DNA of 64,000 bases from Emticicia aquatica (GCF_923079645.1 NZ_CAKLPY010000006.1:30405-94404), one strand, 5' to 3'. Counted from the first letter of the stretch, positions 10,901 through 20,437 are shown. Translations and numbers: made by a program. The notes: a model not told the origin generated them from the letters alone.

Positions 10901-11280
10901 CAACGGTCAGTTTTTAGCCCAGCTTTTTCAGTAATGTCTTCAAAGTTCAAAGCTCCTTTATTCAAGTAAAGTTTACACGAAGTTTGATTGCCGCTAAAAA
11001 ACAAATCGGGTAAGCCGTCATTGTTAATATCGCCTGCTGCAACCCCTGCACCTGTGTAGATATTCATGTATTCCAGCACATTGTATTCGTCATTTTCCTC
11101 TACTTTGTTGACAAATTTCACACCTGTTTCAGATGATGAAAGCACTTGAAAAAGGGTATCTTTTGGTTTACATGAAAAGAATAAGCAACTCCCCAAAAGA
11201 AACAATATGCTGCCTCTGAAAGAGTGATTTTTATAAAAAAGCAATGATATTTTTTGCATTATATTCGTCATACAGACCAC
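7927..11280 (-). CDS. FG-GAP/VCBS-repeat, UnbV-domain lipoprotein 1
   Basis: The 1117-residue surface or periplasmic lipoprotein has a signal peptide ending in a lipobox (LFFSC, Cys37 from this start). About a dozen FG-GAP/VCBS calcium-binding blades follow, recognisable as repeated D-x-N-x-D-G-x-x-D motifs (DINNDGLPDLFF, DYNNDSHLDILL). A central ASPIC/UnbV module (about 530-620, VVVEWSDGKRQ) splits the repeats into two propellers. Proteins of this CRTAC1/UnbV type often sit next to susCD in Bacteroidota; their biochemical role is not established. Internal Met4 (11271) or Met8 (11259) are alternative starts. It is a full-length paralogue of its upstream neighbour, and only 3 nt separate the two reading frames. 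Confidence 0.88.
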   Translation of the reverse strand: MVCMTNIMQKISLLFYKNHSFRGSILFLLGSCLFFSCKPKDTLFQVLSSSETGVKFVNKVEENDEYNVLEYMNIYTGAGVAAGDINNDGLPDLFFSGNQTSCKLYLNKGALNFEDITEKAGLKTDRWCTGVSMVDINQDGWLDIYVNVSGSPKFGNLANLLYVNNGRNAKGEITFTEKAEEYGIAEKRQTMNASFFDYDKDGDLDLFLITNPADEMLTGVNSLNGRKLQGESAGTDILYRNDGNQNGLSPRFTDVSKEAGILNDGYSLGCAISDVNGDGFPDIYVSNDFLSNDILYINNQDGTFTDKASQYLKHTSFASMGNDIADFNNDGLPDICVLDMLPEDNFRKKMLIPTANYDKFQLSLKLGYNPSYTRNTLQLNNGNQTFSEIAFLSGVSATDWSWSSLLADYDNDGDKDLMVTNGFYRDLGNLDYINYQASQQSPMGTMEAKRKEKLKAIHNLDNVPLQNYLFENNGNLTFTKRSDEWGFTEKGFSNGACYADLDNDGDLDLVINCFNSEAKIYKNRSNERSKNNFLTVKFNGKKPNLQGIDSKVWLFSDGKMQFQELNPYRGYESTMDTKLVFGLGKTPKIDSVVVEWSDGKRQTIFQPKANQVLIINYLPQSYFPQKTTNELLFNEIADKLGINYDHQENNFADFKEQVLLPHLHSKLGPFIAVGDINGDKLEDFYVGAASGYNGSFFIQSRNGSFNQKVLTKNNIQAEETGVLLFDADNDKDLDLYTVSGGSENPEGSDEQQDSFYENEGNGNFHFVTNSLPDTKASGSCVSACDFDKDGDLDLFVGGRVRPNEYPLAPRSYLLKNSKGKFIDITPPELQNIGMVTSAIWIDYDNDGWHDLLLAGEFMPITLFKNGKGKVVHKSEIVNSSGWWNSLAAGDFDNDGDIDFIAGNLGLNTRYRASVEEPLSIYAKDFDKNGRIDPIMGYFVQHEKHIFHTRDELITQIPAMKSRFTSYEKYAQATFVESFLKEEIANAYVLQSVCFESSYFENKGNGQFKRIALPIESQFAPVNGILIGDYNNDSHLDILLAGNSYDTETSTGRYDAGTGLLLTGNGKGDFNVNRSAKTGFIADKDVKSLAEIRATDGSKVILVGNNSAKIEAYKYKKK

Positions 11281-11283
11281 TTA

Positions 11284-14200
11284 TTACAAGGGTATTTGTC
11301 TTTTTTTACCATTAAAACTTACAATTTCTACTGATTTTACTTTGGTTGAAACGTTTATTCTTCGACTACTTTGTGATAAATAGGTGTTTCCAAAATAAAA
11401 TTCTTGCTTGTGTTTTTTGTTGTCGTTTTCGGTAATGATGGCATAAGCATCGGTTGGTAAAAGGGCTATTTGCTTGCTACTATTCGATGGATTTACTTTA
11501 AAAGTCTTCAACGAACTATTATTGCTACCTATCAAAATCAAGTCAGAACCATCGTTTTTTGATAAATAAGCTATTGATTTATTATCTCCAACAATATTTA
11601 GTCGTTTGTGGTCGGGCTTAAAATTTCCTTTTCCATCGCCACGAAGCAATAAACTTCCTCGTGCATCGTACCGACCAGTTTGTACTTCGGTAGCAAAGGA
11701 ATTGCCGACTGCCAAGACATCCAAATTTCCATCATTATCAAAATCTTGGCACAACATTCCGAAAATTGGTGAGAACTGAGCCTCAACTGGCAAGCTATGT
11801 ATGGTAAATTTTCCGTTGCCTAAATTTTCGATATAAGAACTTTCAAATCGTTCGCTTTTTACAATGTAGGCATCGGCTAATTCACTATTGGTAAAGGATT
11901 TATGAAAAGGAGTTTCGGCATAAGTTGTATAATCATTAAACCTCGTACGCATAGCCGTAATTTGCTTATTCAAATCATCTCGTGCATGAACTATTTGTTC
12001 TTCCCCATCAACAAAATGACACATAATTGGGTCTAAAAGTCCATTTTTATCATAATCTTTGGCATAAATACAGACAGGTTCTTTCGTACTTGCCTTGTAG
12101 GGCGAATTTAGTCCAAGGTTTCCTGCCACATAATCAATGTCACCATCTTTATCGAAATCACCAGCTACGAGGCTATTCCACCAACCCTTTGAATTTACGA
12201 TTTCAGATTTACGGTTTACGATTTTACCTTTCTCGTTTTTGACAAAAGTGATAGGCATAAATTCACCTGCAAGCATTAAATCTTGCCAGCCGTCATTGTC
12301 GTAATCTGTCCAAAGGACAGAAGTTACCATGCCAATATTTTTAAGTTCGGAGGGTGTTATGTCTGTGAATTTGCCTTTTGTGTTTTTCAACAAATAGCTC
12401 CTTGGTGTTAATGGATACTCATTTGGACGAACTCTGCCACCGACAAATAAATCTAAATCACCGTCATGGTCAAAGTCAGTAGCTACAATGCTCGAACCAC
12501 TGGAATTTATGTTTGGCAATGCTTGCAAATCCCTTGTAAATATTGGTAATGCATCCTTACCTTTTCCGTTATTTATATACAAGCGATGTTGATAAATTGG
12601 GTCTCCTTCTTTTGGGCTTGCTACTCCGCCACTTACTATATATAAATCTTGGTCGCCATCGTTGTCAGCATCAAAAAACAATGCTCCCATATCATCGGAG
12701 AGGGTATCTTGGGCAATTTTTTGAGGTAAAAACTTGCCATTTTTTTGCTGAATAAATAATTTCCCTGCTTGTTCTGCTGCTCCACCTACATAAAAATCTT
12801 CTAAACCATCAGCATTGACATCAGCAACTGCTAAACCTGGTCCATTTCGAGAGTTTAGGCGTGGCAATAAGGCTTGTGTTTTGAAATCCACAAAATTATT
12901 TTCGTGGTGTTGATATTGTATTTGCGTTTCTTGGCTACACTCTGAAAAAAGAGTTTCTGAGGCTGCATTTTCTTTTATTTTTTTAGGAAACTGAGCATTC
13001 CGATTATCCAAAGTTAGGATTTGATTATTCTTTGGATTCTTGATAATTTGCTCTTTTCCATCATTCCAAAGCACCTTTAGGCTGTCAATTCCACCTTTTT
13101 GTAAACCAAAATGCAAAAAGGGTTCAACCGTAGAAAGATAACCACGATAAGGCGAAAAATAATTATACTGCATTTTTCCCTTTTGCCAAACCCAAACTTT
13201 TGTTCCTAAACCGTCACGATTTCCTGCTTCATCTTTAAAATTGAGGCGTAACCATTGATGATTTGGTTCAATTCTATTCAATTGGTTTTCATAAATTGAT
13301 GCTACTTGGTCAAGATTATTGGTTACTAAATCCAAATCACCATCATTATCCAAATCACCATAAACAGCACCGTTTGAGTATGAAGGTGCATCAAGCCCCC
13401 ATTTTTCGGAAACGTCTGTAAAAGTTAGATTTCCTGCATTGTTCTTATATATATAATTATGCACATTAATGCCTGAAAATTTCGCAAGTTCTTTTAACCG
13501 TTCTTGGCGATTACCTTCGGGCGTACCCATAAACAAGGCTTTTTTCCCATACATTATAAAGTCTAAATTTGTTACATCTTGGCGATAACCATTGGCTATG
13601 AATAAATCTTTATAACCATCATTATCATAATCTGCAAAAAGCGGCGACCAACTCCATTCAGTTGCATGAACCCCTGATAATTGTCCTATTTCGCTAAAAG
13701 AACCATCTCCATTATTCAATTGCAAGGTATTTCTTACATATTGAGGTTCATAGCCATACCGAACATTTTGCTCAAAAACATCATAGGTATTTCCCATCAT
13801 GGTCAATTTCCACCGTTTGTTGTCAGGTGGAAGCATATCCACAACCATAATATCTGTCAAGCCATCATTATTAATATCTGCCAAATCATTTCCCATACCG
13901 TTATAGGTTTGATGGTGCAGCATTGTACTGGCTTTGTTGCTAAAAGTCCCGTTTTTATTATTAATATAGACCAAATCATTTGTCAAAAAATCATTTGATA
14001 CATAAATATCGGGGTAGTTATCATTATTAATATCATTGATTGCTACACCCAAACCAAAACCTTCAAACAAGATTCCTGCTTCTTTGGAAACATCGGTAAA
14101 GACAATGCCTTTTAGGTCAGCATTTATTTTAGTTCCTTTCGGACTATCATTCCTAAATAATTTATCAGTTGTAGGCGATTGTCCATCATTTTGGCGAGGT

Positions 14201-14826
14201 TTCGATACATTCCTATTATAATTCACAAAAGCATTTCGCAGCAAATACATATCCAAATCTCCATCTTTGTCATAATCAAAAAACGCTGTTTGAATATCAT
14301 AACCATCATCATCCAATTTCATTTCAGCCGCTTTTTCAGTGAATGTATTATCACCATTATTAATAAAAAACAAGTTCTTCATCTCCGAAGCTGGCGTTTT
14401 CCGATTTCCTGCCTTACAGATGTAAAAATCTTGAAATCCATCTTGGTTAATATCTACCACTGAAACTCCATACGCCCAACCCTCAGTTTTTACACCTGCT
14501 TTTTCGGTAATATCCTCAAAATGTATCGAGGCACCATTCTTCCTACCTTTATTCAAATACAGTTTACTTGAAACCATGTTTCCAGCAAAAAAAATATCAA
14601 GTAAGCCATCATTGTTTATATCTGCCAAAGCTACGCCTGCACCATTGAACATATATTCAAATTCAAGTACGGTTAACGAATCAGAATAACTAAGTTGGTT
14701 GATAAAATTTATCCCTGTTTCTTGTGCAGGTAATTGCTTGAATAATTGCTTCGATTTATCAGGTCGGCAATTATTAAAACATAAGACAATGAAGCTAAAC
14801 AAGATAAATTTTGTAATTTTTGACAT
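11284..14826 (-). CDS. FG-GAP/VCBS-repeat, UnbV-domain lipoprotein 2
   Basis: The 1180-residue paralogue of the downstream gene has the same order of parts: lipoprotein signal (FIVLCFNNC), N-terminal FG-GAP propeller with D-x-N-x-D-G loops, ASPIC/UnbV module near the centre (SLKVLWNDGKEQI), and a second propeller. It has an extra C-terminal beta tail (about the last 70 residues, ending VEIVSFNGKKRQIPL) that the sister protein lacks. Parts of the second propeller (LFVGGRVRPNEYPL, PRSYLLKN) are nearly identical between the two, which fits tandem duplication. It begins 190 nt after the susD stop, beyond a stem-loop. A glycan-binding or co-receptor role is an inference from location only. Confidence 0.88.
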   Translation of the reverse strand: MSKITKFILFSFIVLCFNNCRPDKSKQLFKQLPAQETGINFINQLSYSDSLTVLEFEYMFNGAGVALADINNDGLLDIFFAGNMVSSKLYLNKGRKNGASIHFEDITEKAGVKTEGWAYGVSVVDINQDGFQDFYICKAGNRKTPASEMKNLFFINNGDNTFTEKAAEMKLDDDGYDIQTAFFDYDKDGDLDMYLLRNAFVNYNRNVSKPRQNDGQSPTTDKLFRNDSPKGTKINADLKGIVFTDVSKEAGILFEGFGLGVAINDINNDNYPDIYVSNDFLTNDLVYINNKNGTFSNKASTMLHHQTYNGMGNDLADINNDGLTDIMVVDMLPPDNKRWKLTMMGNTYDVFEQNVRYGYEPQYVRNTLQLNNGDGSFSEIGQLSGVHATEWSWSPLFADYDNDGYKDLFIANGYRQDVTNLDFIMYGKKALFMGTPEGNRQERLKELAKFSGINVHNYIYKNNAGNLTFTDVSEKWGLDAPSYSNGAVYGDLDNDGDLDLVTNNLDQVASIYENQLNRIEPNHQWLRLNFKDEAGNRDGLGTKVWVWQKGKMQYNYFSPYRGYLSTVEPFLHFGLQKGGIDSLKVLWNDGKEQIIKNPKNNQILTLDNRNAQFPKKIKENAASETLFSECSQETQIQYQHHENNFVDFKTQALLPRLNSRNGPGLAVADVNADGLEDFYVGGAAEQAGKLFIQQKNGKFLPQKIAQDTLSDDMGALFFDADNDGDQDLYIVSGGVASPKEGDPIYQHRLYINNGKGKDALPIFTRDLQALPNINSSGSSIVATDFDHDGDLDLFVGGRVRPNEYPLTPRSYLLKNTKGKFTDITPSELKNIGMVTSVLWTDYDNDGWQDLMLAGEFMPITFVKNEKGKIVNRKSEIVNSKGWWNSLVAGDFDKDGDIDYVAGNLGLNSPYKASTKEPVCIYAKDYDKNGLLDPIMCHFVDGEEQIVHARDDLNKQITAMRTRFNDYTTYAETPFHKSFTNSELADAYIVKSERFESSYIENLGNGKFTIHSLPVEAQFSPIFGMLCQDFDNDGNLDVLAVGNSFATEVQTGRYDARGSLLLRGDGKGNFKPDHKRLNIVGDNKSIAYLSKNDGSDLILIGSNNSSLKTFKVNPSNSSKQIALLPTDAYAIITENDNKKHKQEFYFGNTYLSQSSRRINVSTKVKSVEIVSFNGKKRQIPL

Positions 14827-14940
14827 AAGAAAAGAGAATTATATCTTAATTTTTGAGAATAAGAAGCAGATTTTGGTTCTGCTCCTATTACAAATCTATT
14901 GAAACAAAACTACTTGGATTCAAGTATTATCTTTAGAATA

Positions 14941-14965
14941 AAAGGTAAGCCAACGACTTACCTTT
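14941..14965 (-). terminator. Stem-loop after susD
   Basis: The arms AAAGGTAAG (14941-14949) and CTTACCTTT (14957-14965) pair perfectly around a 7-nt loop. It follows the susD stop and precedes the VCBS genes, so it may lower expression of the downstream genes relative to susCD. Confidence 0.6.
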
Positions 14966-15016
14966 ATTAATTACAACCTATTTATGATTTACAAATTTCA
15001 TCATAAATACAGCTAT

Positions 15017-16576
15017 TTAATAACCAGTATTTTGCTTTAATAAGCCATTACTGCGATTTATTTCAGCTTGTGGGAAAGGGAATACATTATATTTATCATC
15101 CCATTTTGCTCCAAAAACTTCTTTACCAATTCCCCAACGAGTAATGTCATACCAACGATGAGGCTCAAATGCCATTTCCACTCTTTTTTCGTGGCGGAGT
15201 GCTTTTCGAGCATCCGTAATTGTTGTAGCTTTTAAGCCCGCTCTTGTTCTGATTTCATTATTGATGACTGCTAAACCTTCGGCAGTTTTTCCCGATTCAA
15301 TCAATGCTTCTGCATATAAAAGTAACATTTCTGCATAACGATAATACCTCTCATTATTAAATCCAGCTTGGCCATTTGGTGAATAGGCCGCAGGAATAGC
15401 ATTCGCCTTACCAAAATATTTTTTGATACTAAATCCAGAAGAAGACCATGAAGTGAGGTAAGGAATAGGAGTTGAATTACCTCTGTCATAAAAATCATCG
15501 CCCGCTTGATAAATCGAACCATTTAAGCGTGTATCACCTTTTTCAAACTCATCCACTAAGTTTTTAGTCGGAATAAACCAACCCAACCCGCCTGATGGAT
15601 TTCCTGCATCACCACTTGGGTCCCAATACCAAACTCTGCCAGTTCCTTGTGATGCCTTGAATGCTTCTGAGTGTGTATCATCAAAAACCCAAAGGTTGTC
15701 ATCAGAAAAAGGTCCGCCGTATTGAATCTCAAAAATAGATTCTGAGTTATTTTCTTTAGTGAAAGAAAATACATCTTCATAGTTTGCCATCAATTTATAA
15801 ACCCCACTCTTTCTCACATCTTCAAATGCAGTGATCGCAGCAGCATAATCTTTTTTCCAAACATTTACTTTTCCTTCATAAGCACGAGCAGCCCATTTGG
15901 TCGCTCTTCCAGTATTTGATGCATCCCATTTTGCTGGAAGTCCAGCAAAAGCATCTTTAAAATCAGCTAAAATTGCTGTATAAAGTTGGTCTTTTGTTGC
16001 ATTTCCTACTGCCAAATTGTTGATGTCTTTTTTTACTTCTAAAACTAATGGAGGCGTTCCCCATGCTTGCAAAGCTAAAAAATGATAAAATGCACGTAAG
16101 AATTTAGCTTCTGCAACATATTTTGTTTTCTGCTCGGCAGTGAGTGAATTTGTGCCATTACCTGCCGCTTCGATTACCAAGTTTGCTCTAAGGATTCCTT
16201 CGTATATTTGTGTATAAAGAGCAGCAAAAGGCGTATCTGATGCACGCAGAAATAGATTATCCAGTGAACGTGCATTATTATAATCGCCACCGCTATTTCC
16301 TGCTTTAGTGTTTACTTCCACATCATCGGTGGTTGTCAAAGACAATGACCAATATTCACCTCGCTCATTCAATGTTTCAGTACTTGTACCCCAAATATCT
16401 TGCATTGAGGAATAGGCAGAAAAAATTGCCCCGTCAAAGTCGTTAGCAGTTTTATAATAAGTTACGGTTGTAACTTTGTCAAGCGGCTGTAAGTCAAGAT
16501 TATTACAGGCCTGTACAATCATAAAAGTGGCTATTGCTGCTAAAATAGCTCCTCTGATATATATGTTTTTGTTCAT
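15017..16576 (-). CDS. SusD/RagB-family glycan-binding lipoprotein
   Basis: The 519-residue outer-membrane lipoprotein has a signal peptide with lipobox cysteine (MIVQAC, Cys24) followed by NNLDLQPLDKVT, the usual SusD start. TPR-like helices include AEAKFLRAFYHFLALQAWG (about 155-175), and the conserved C-terminal block RYAEMLLLYAEALIESG and EKRVEMAFEPHRWYDITRWG is intact. SusD lids the SusC channel and binds oligosaccharide at the cell surface. It lies 109 nt downstream of susC, forming the usual pair. Substrate is inferred to be an alpha-galactoside from the linked galactosidase and galactokinase. Confidence 0.95.
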   Translation of the reverse strand: MNKNIYIRGAILAAIATFMIVQACNNLDLQPLDKVTTVTYYKTANDFDGAIFSAYSSMQDIWGTSTETLNERGEYWSLSLTTTDDVEVNTKAGNSGGDYNNARSLDNLFLRASDTPFAALYTQIYEGILRANLVIEAAGNGTNSLTAEQKTKYVAEAKFLRAFYHFLALQAWGTPPLVLEVKKDINNLAVGNATKDQLYTAILADFKDAFAGLPAKWDASNTGRATKWAARAYEGKVNVWKKDYAAAITAFEDVRKSGVYKLMANYEDVFSFTKENNSESIFEIQYGGPFSDDNLWVFDDTHSEAFKASQGTGRVWYWDPSGDAGNPSGGLGWFIPTKNLVDEFEKGDTRLNGSIYQAGDDFYDRGNSTPIPYLTSWSSSGFSIKKYFGKANAIPAAYSPNGQAGFNNERYYRYAEMLLLYAEALIESGKTAEGLAVINNEIRTRAGLKATTITDARKALRHEKRVEMAFEPHRWYDITRWGIGKEVFGAKWDDKYNVFPFPQAEINRSNGLLKQNTGY

Positions 16577-16685
16577 TTTGTTAAAATAAGGTTTTAAATT
16601 GAATTAAGAATTCTCAAATAAAAATCATAAAACACTGACTATCATACCATTAAAAAAACACAGTATTTTAATGATTTCTTGGTTC

Positions 16686-19600
16686 TTAAAAATTAAGCTG
16701 CCAGCCAAATTGAACAATTGTTGGTTGTGGCGACCCACCCGAATCTTGCCCATTTGCTAATGAAAATTCTCCTTTTTGGAAACTCGCTCCTCTGGTAACT
16801 TCTGGATCATAGCCTTTATATTTGGTGATTGTTGCTAAATTTTGAGCACCAATAAATACTCTTGAACCACTAAGAAACTTTCCTGGCAACTTGTCGAGTG
16901 CAGAAGCAGGAATTGTGTATCCAATTTGTAAGTTTTTAATACGAAGATATGAGCCATTTTCTATCCATCGGTCAGAGTAACGACTATTATTATTAGGGTC
17001 ATCTCCGGTAGCTCTTGGTATTGTTGTACTTGGGTTTGAGGCTGTCCATCGCTCCAAAACTGTAGCTAACTGATTACTACCATCTCTCATATTTTCAAGT
17101 CCTGCTCTCGCTGAATTATATATTTTCACATCCCCAACGCCTTGGAATAGTATTGAAAAATCAAAGTTTTTATAGCCAACTGAACCATTTATACCATAAT
17201 AAAAGCCTGGAATTGAGCTACCAATATTAGTACGGTCATTGGCATCAATTTTACCATCGCCATTTACGTCAACGAAACGTATATCGCCTGGTGAACGTTT
17301 AGCGGAATTGGCATCAACTGTTTTGTCAGCATCAATTTCAGCTTGAGATTGATAAATTCCATTCGTTTTGTAGCCATAAAAATAACCTATTGGTTCACCA
17401 ACTGATGTACGGTGCGTTTGACCGCCACCCGTTCCTGAAATTATCTCAGGAATACCGCCTAAAGACGTAACCTTATTTTGAACAGTGGTGATATTAGCAC
17501 CAATGCTATACTTCAAAGCACCTGCTCTATTGCGATAATCAATAGCGAATTCAAATCCTTTGTTTTTAATTTGACCTAAATTGGCATCAGCAGGTAAGAA
17601 ATATCCCGAAGACATAGGAATTGGTAAACTCAATAAAACATCATTTGAAGTTTTTTGGAAATAATCGGCTGTGATGCTGATTTTACCCTTGTATAAACTT
17701 AAATCTGTTCCAAAATCCACTTGTGTACTGGTTTCCCACTTCAAATCTTTGTTGGCAAATACCGTTGGAGATGGGCCACGAACAACTGTTTGTCCATCAC
17801 CCGCTACATAAAAAATGGTTGTGGTAAGTGAAGGTAGGTACGCAAAGTTTTGTCCAGTAAATTGATTCCCTGATTGTCCCCAACTTGCACGAATTTTCCA
17901 ATCGTCAATAGCTGATATATTAGACAGGAAGTTTTCTTTATTAATTTTCCAACCAACTGAAACAGAAGGAAAAACACCAGCTCTATTTTCCTTAGAAAAA
18001 CGTGAAGACTCATCTCTACGGACATTTGCTGTTAACAAATATTTGTCATTGTAAGAATAAAATACTCTACCCAGCAAACCTCTTAATGCCCAAATATCAG
18101 CTTCATTTGCACCTGCAACAGTTGTAGCAACCGATGCAAAACGAATATTACTATTGAATAAATCTCTACCTTGTAAACGAACTTTGTCAAAGCGGAAATT
18201 TGTTTCTTCATATCCTGCCATGAAAGTAAGATCACTTTTACCAAATTTTTTGTGATAAGTTAAAGTATTGGTAATATTAGTGGTTTGCTCAATCGGTCGT
18301 TCTTGAACCAATAAAGATGAACGATTTGGCGTTCCTGCTGTACCAAAGTTAAGAGGCTCTTTTTCTTGAAAGAAAAATCCATCCGCCACATTATAGTCCA
18401 TACCAACCGTCAAACGATACTTTAATCCTTCGATTGGCTCGAACTCACCATAAACATTTCCCAAAATTTTGCGGCTTTTTACTCGTGTTTCATTATATTT
18501 GGTATCAGTTGCCCAAAGATAATTGGCAGCATTTGCTCCATCACCTCTTGTAGTGCCATTAGACTCATTATAATTTCCAGAGGCATCGTACGCTTGAAAA
18601 TAAGGGGCATTTCTTGCTCCATTAAATGCTGCAAAGTTTCCGCCTTCAGATTGCGTTAAGCGGTCGGTTGCTGTAATTAAGGCTGATTCTCCAAATTTTA
18701 AATATTTACCAACCTTTGCATCTACATTTGCTTTAAATGAGTAACGTTGAAAATCTTGTCCTTTTTCTACGCCATCTTGTCCAAGATAACCTCCTGCAAT
18801 ATTGAAGTTGAGAGTTTGAGTACCGCCACTTATAGTCATATTATGATTACGAACTGCACCACTTTGGAAAATAGCATCTTGCCAATCGAAAGTTGGTTTA
18901 CCAGCAAACTTCGACAAATCACGTCCTAAATCTTTTTGTAAGGCTATATATTGGTCAGAATTTAGCATATTTAGACGACGATTTTGAGGCACATATTGTA
19001 TGCCATAATAGCCATCATAAGTTGCTGTGGTACGTCCTTCTTTACCTCTTTTTGTAGTAATAATCACCACACCATTGGCAGCTCTCGCTCCATAAATAGC
19101 AGCTGCAGAAGCATCTTTCAGAATATCCATTGATTCGATATCAGCAGGGTTTATACCAGCCAATGGATTTGACTCTGTGTATGAAGCAGTATTTACAGTA
19201 ATATTGCTGGTTTGTACAATCGGCACGCCATCAATTACCCAAAGAGGTTGGTTATTACCAGTAGTACCAACTCCACGAATACGCACATCAATAGGAGCTC
19301 CTGGATCACCACTTCTATTAGCAATATGAACCCCCGAAACACGTCCACCGAGAATTTGGTCAGGATTTGTATATGGTCTGCTAACAATATCTTTGTTTGT
19401 AATCGAGCCAACAGCACCTGTCAAATCAACTTTACGTTGTGTACCGTATCCCACAACAACAACTTCTTCCAAAGTTTTAGAATCTACTTCTAATTTTACA
19501 TCAATTACACTTTGGCTACCCACAGTTATTTCTTGAAGTAAATAGCCAGTAAATGAAAACACTAACACTGAATTTTTTTCAGGTACAGATATTGAATAAT

Positions 19601-19805
19601 TACCTGAAACGTCAGTTGTAGTTCCTTTTGGAGAACCCTTTACAGTAATGTTTACACCTGGCATACCATTGCCATTTTCATCCGTTACTTTACCTGTAAC
19701 TTTCTGCTCCATTGATTTAACAATTGGTATAGCAAGTGCTGCGGGCAAACTCACAAAACCAATTGCAAACACCAGCAGGCATTTGAAAATAATTTTTTTG
19801 TTCAT
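16686..19805 (-). CDS. SusC/RagA TonB-linked outer-membrane receptor
   Basis: The 1039-residue protein has a signal peptide (about 1-25), a CarboxypepD_reg-like domain (about 34-115; GKVTDENGNGMPGVNITVKG), a TonB box/plug region (EEVVVVGYGTQRKVDLTGAV, about 115-245, with the plug strand DILKDASAAAIYGARAANGV), and a 22-strand barrel to the C-terminal aromatic residue (QFGWQLNF). It imports oligosaccharides into the periplasm with TonB energy. It heads the galactoside locus, with a probable Bacteroidota promoter and direct repeats upstream, and is followed by susD. Confidence 0.95.
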   Translation of the reverse strand: MNKKIIFKCLLVFAIGFVSLPAALAIPIVKSMEQKVTGKVTDENGNGMPGVNITVKGSPKGTTTDVSGNYSISVPEKNSVLVFSFTGYLLQEITVGSQSVIDVKLEVDSKTLEEVVVVGYGTQRKVDLTGAVGSITNKDIVSRPYTNPDQILGGRVSGVHIANRSGDPGAPIDVRIRGVGTTGNNQPLWVIDGVPIVQTSNITVNTASYTESNPLAGINPADIESMDILKDASAAAIYGARAANGVVIITTKRGKEGRTTATYDGYYGIQYVPQNRRLNMLNSDQYIALQKDLGRDLSKFAGKPTFDWQDAIFQSGAVRNHNMTISGGTQTLNFNIAGGYLGQDGVEKGQDFQRYSFKANVDAKVGKYLKFGESALITATDRLTQSEGGNFAAFNGARNAPYFQAYDASGNYNESNGTTRGDGANAANYLWATDTKYNETRVKSRKILGNVYGEFEPIEGLKYRLTVGMDYNVADGFFFQEKEPLNFGTAGTPNRSSLLVQERPIEQTTNITNTLTYHKKFGKSDLTFMAGYEETNFRFDKVRLQGRDLFNSNIRFASVATTVAGANEADIWALRGLLGRVFYSYNDKYLLTANVRRDESSRFSKENRAGVFPSVSVGWKINKENFLSNISAIDDWKIRASWGQSGNQFTGQNFAYLPSLTTTIFYVAGDGQTVVRGPSPTVFANKDLKWETSTQVDFGTDLSLYKGKISITADYFQKTSNDVLLSLPIPMSSGYFLPADANLGQIKNKGFEFAIDYRNRAGALKYSIGANITTVQNKVTSLGGIPEIISGTGGGQTHRTSVGEPIGYFYGYKTNGIYQSQAEIDADKTVDANSAKRSPGDIRFVDVNGDGKIDANDRTNIGSSIPGFYYGINGSVGYKNFDFSILFQGVGDVKIYNSARAGLENMRDGSNQLATVLERWTASNPSTTIPRATGDDPNNNSRYSDRWIENGSYLRIKNLQIGYTIPASALDKLPGKFLSGSRVFIGAQNLATITKYKGYDPEVTRGASFQKGEFSLANGQDSGGSPQPTIVQFGWQLNF

Positions 19806-19880
19806 AGGTCATTTATTTTTGATTGGAAAAAAATTAAAATAGATTTTCATAGTTTAAATAAGAAAAAAATGAATGTTGAT

Positions 19881-19953
19881 ATACTATTCTATTCTGATCT
19901 ATACTATTCTATTCTATTACAATGCAAAAATAATAAAAATATAATAATTACAA
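19881..19953 (-). promoter_or_regulatory. susC promoter and 20-bp-spaced direct repeat
   Basis: Read on the minus strand there is a -7 element TATTTTTG (19932-19925), matching TAnnTTTG, with a TTG at 19953-19951, 18 nt upstream as expected for a -33 element. Between it and the susC start, the 15-mer ATACTATTCTATTCT occurs twice (19881-19895 and 19901-19915), exactly 20 bp apart. The repeat is a candidate regulator site or 5'-UTR element. Confidence 0.5.
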
Positions 19954-20028
19954 GTTTTTTTTTAATAAAAGTAGAATTTTGTAACTGATGGTAGTTTAGT
20001 AAATAGGATTTAAACAAAGTTCTATTAT

Positions 20029-20211
20029 TTAAGGGCATGAAACATTGTCTATGAATAGAAAATATATGTCTTTGGTGTGAACTGAATTACAAAATTTTAA
20101 AATTTCGTAAAGAGATAAGGTAAAGGATAGATAGCCCAGAAAGTCGTAGCTTTCTGAACCAATCATTTCAGAAAATGCTTGGATATAAATTTTAAAGATA
20201 AAACGGTTCAA
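20029..20211 (-). pseudogene. Inverted 5' fragment of an AraC-family gene
   Basis: The 60-codon frame encodes FSEMIGSESYDFLGYL and, later, DIYFLFIDNVSC. These line up in the same order and spacing with FSETQGSESYDFLDLYL and GIYSIILKDVKFG in the N-terminal part of the AraC gene at 20506. The similarity extends to DNA: GGTTCAGAAAGCTACGACTT is shared but in opposite orientation (about 20139-20158 versus 20635-20654). I read it as a decayed, inverted partial copy of an AraC paralogue, not a functional gene. The rest of the 19.8-20.5 kb gap holds the susC promoter and a palindrome. Confidence 0.5.
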
Positions 20212-20409
20212 AAAGTATGTTCAGCCATATTTTCAAATTGAAGTTTATTGAACCAAGTTTTTAAATCTAATGAAGAGTTGGTTTAGTTACCAATCTTTTC
20301 TTGGATTGATCAATTTGATAAATTAAATATTTGAGCCGCTACTTAAATTAAAACATTTCGAATCTATACATTTAATCTCATACTATAGAAAAAATCGTGC
20401 TTTTCTATG

Positions 20410-20437
20410 GTACAAACAAACGCTTGTTTGTTTGTAC
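20410..20437. repeat. 12-bp-arm perfect palindrome upstream of AraC gene
   Basis: GTACAAACAAAC (20410-20421) is followed by a GCTT loop and its exact reverse complement (20426-20437). It lies about 70 nt before the AraC-family start codon and could be an operator or a hairpin. No other copy was noticed in the window. Confidence 0.5.

Noticed and set aside
13681..13998. Plus-strand 105-codon frame and similar ones over 8.8-14.5 kb
   Set aside because: They arise from the complement of repeated calcium-loop codons in the FG-GAP proteins; composition mirrors the repeats.
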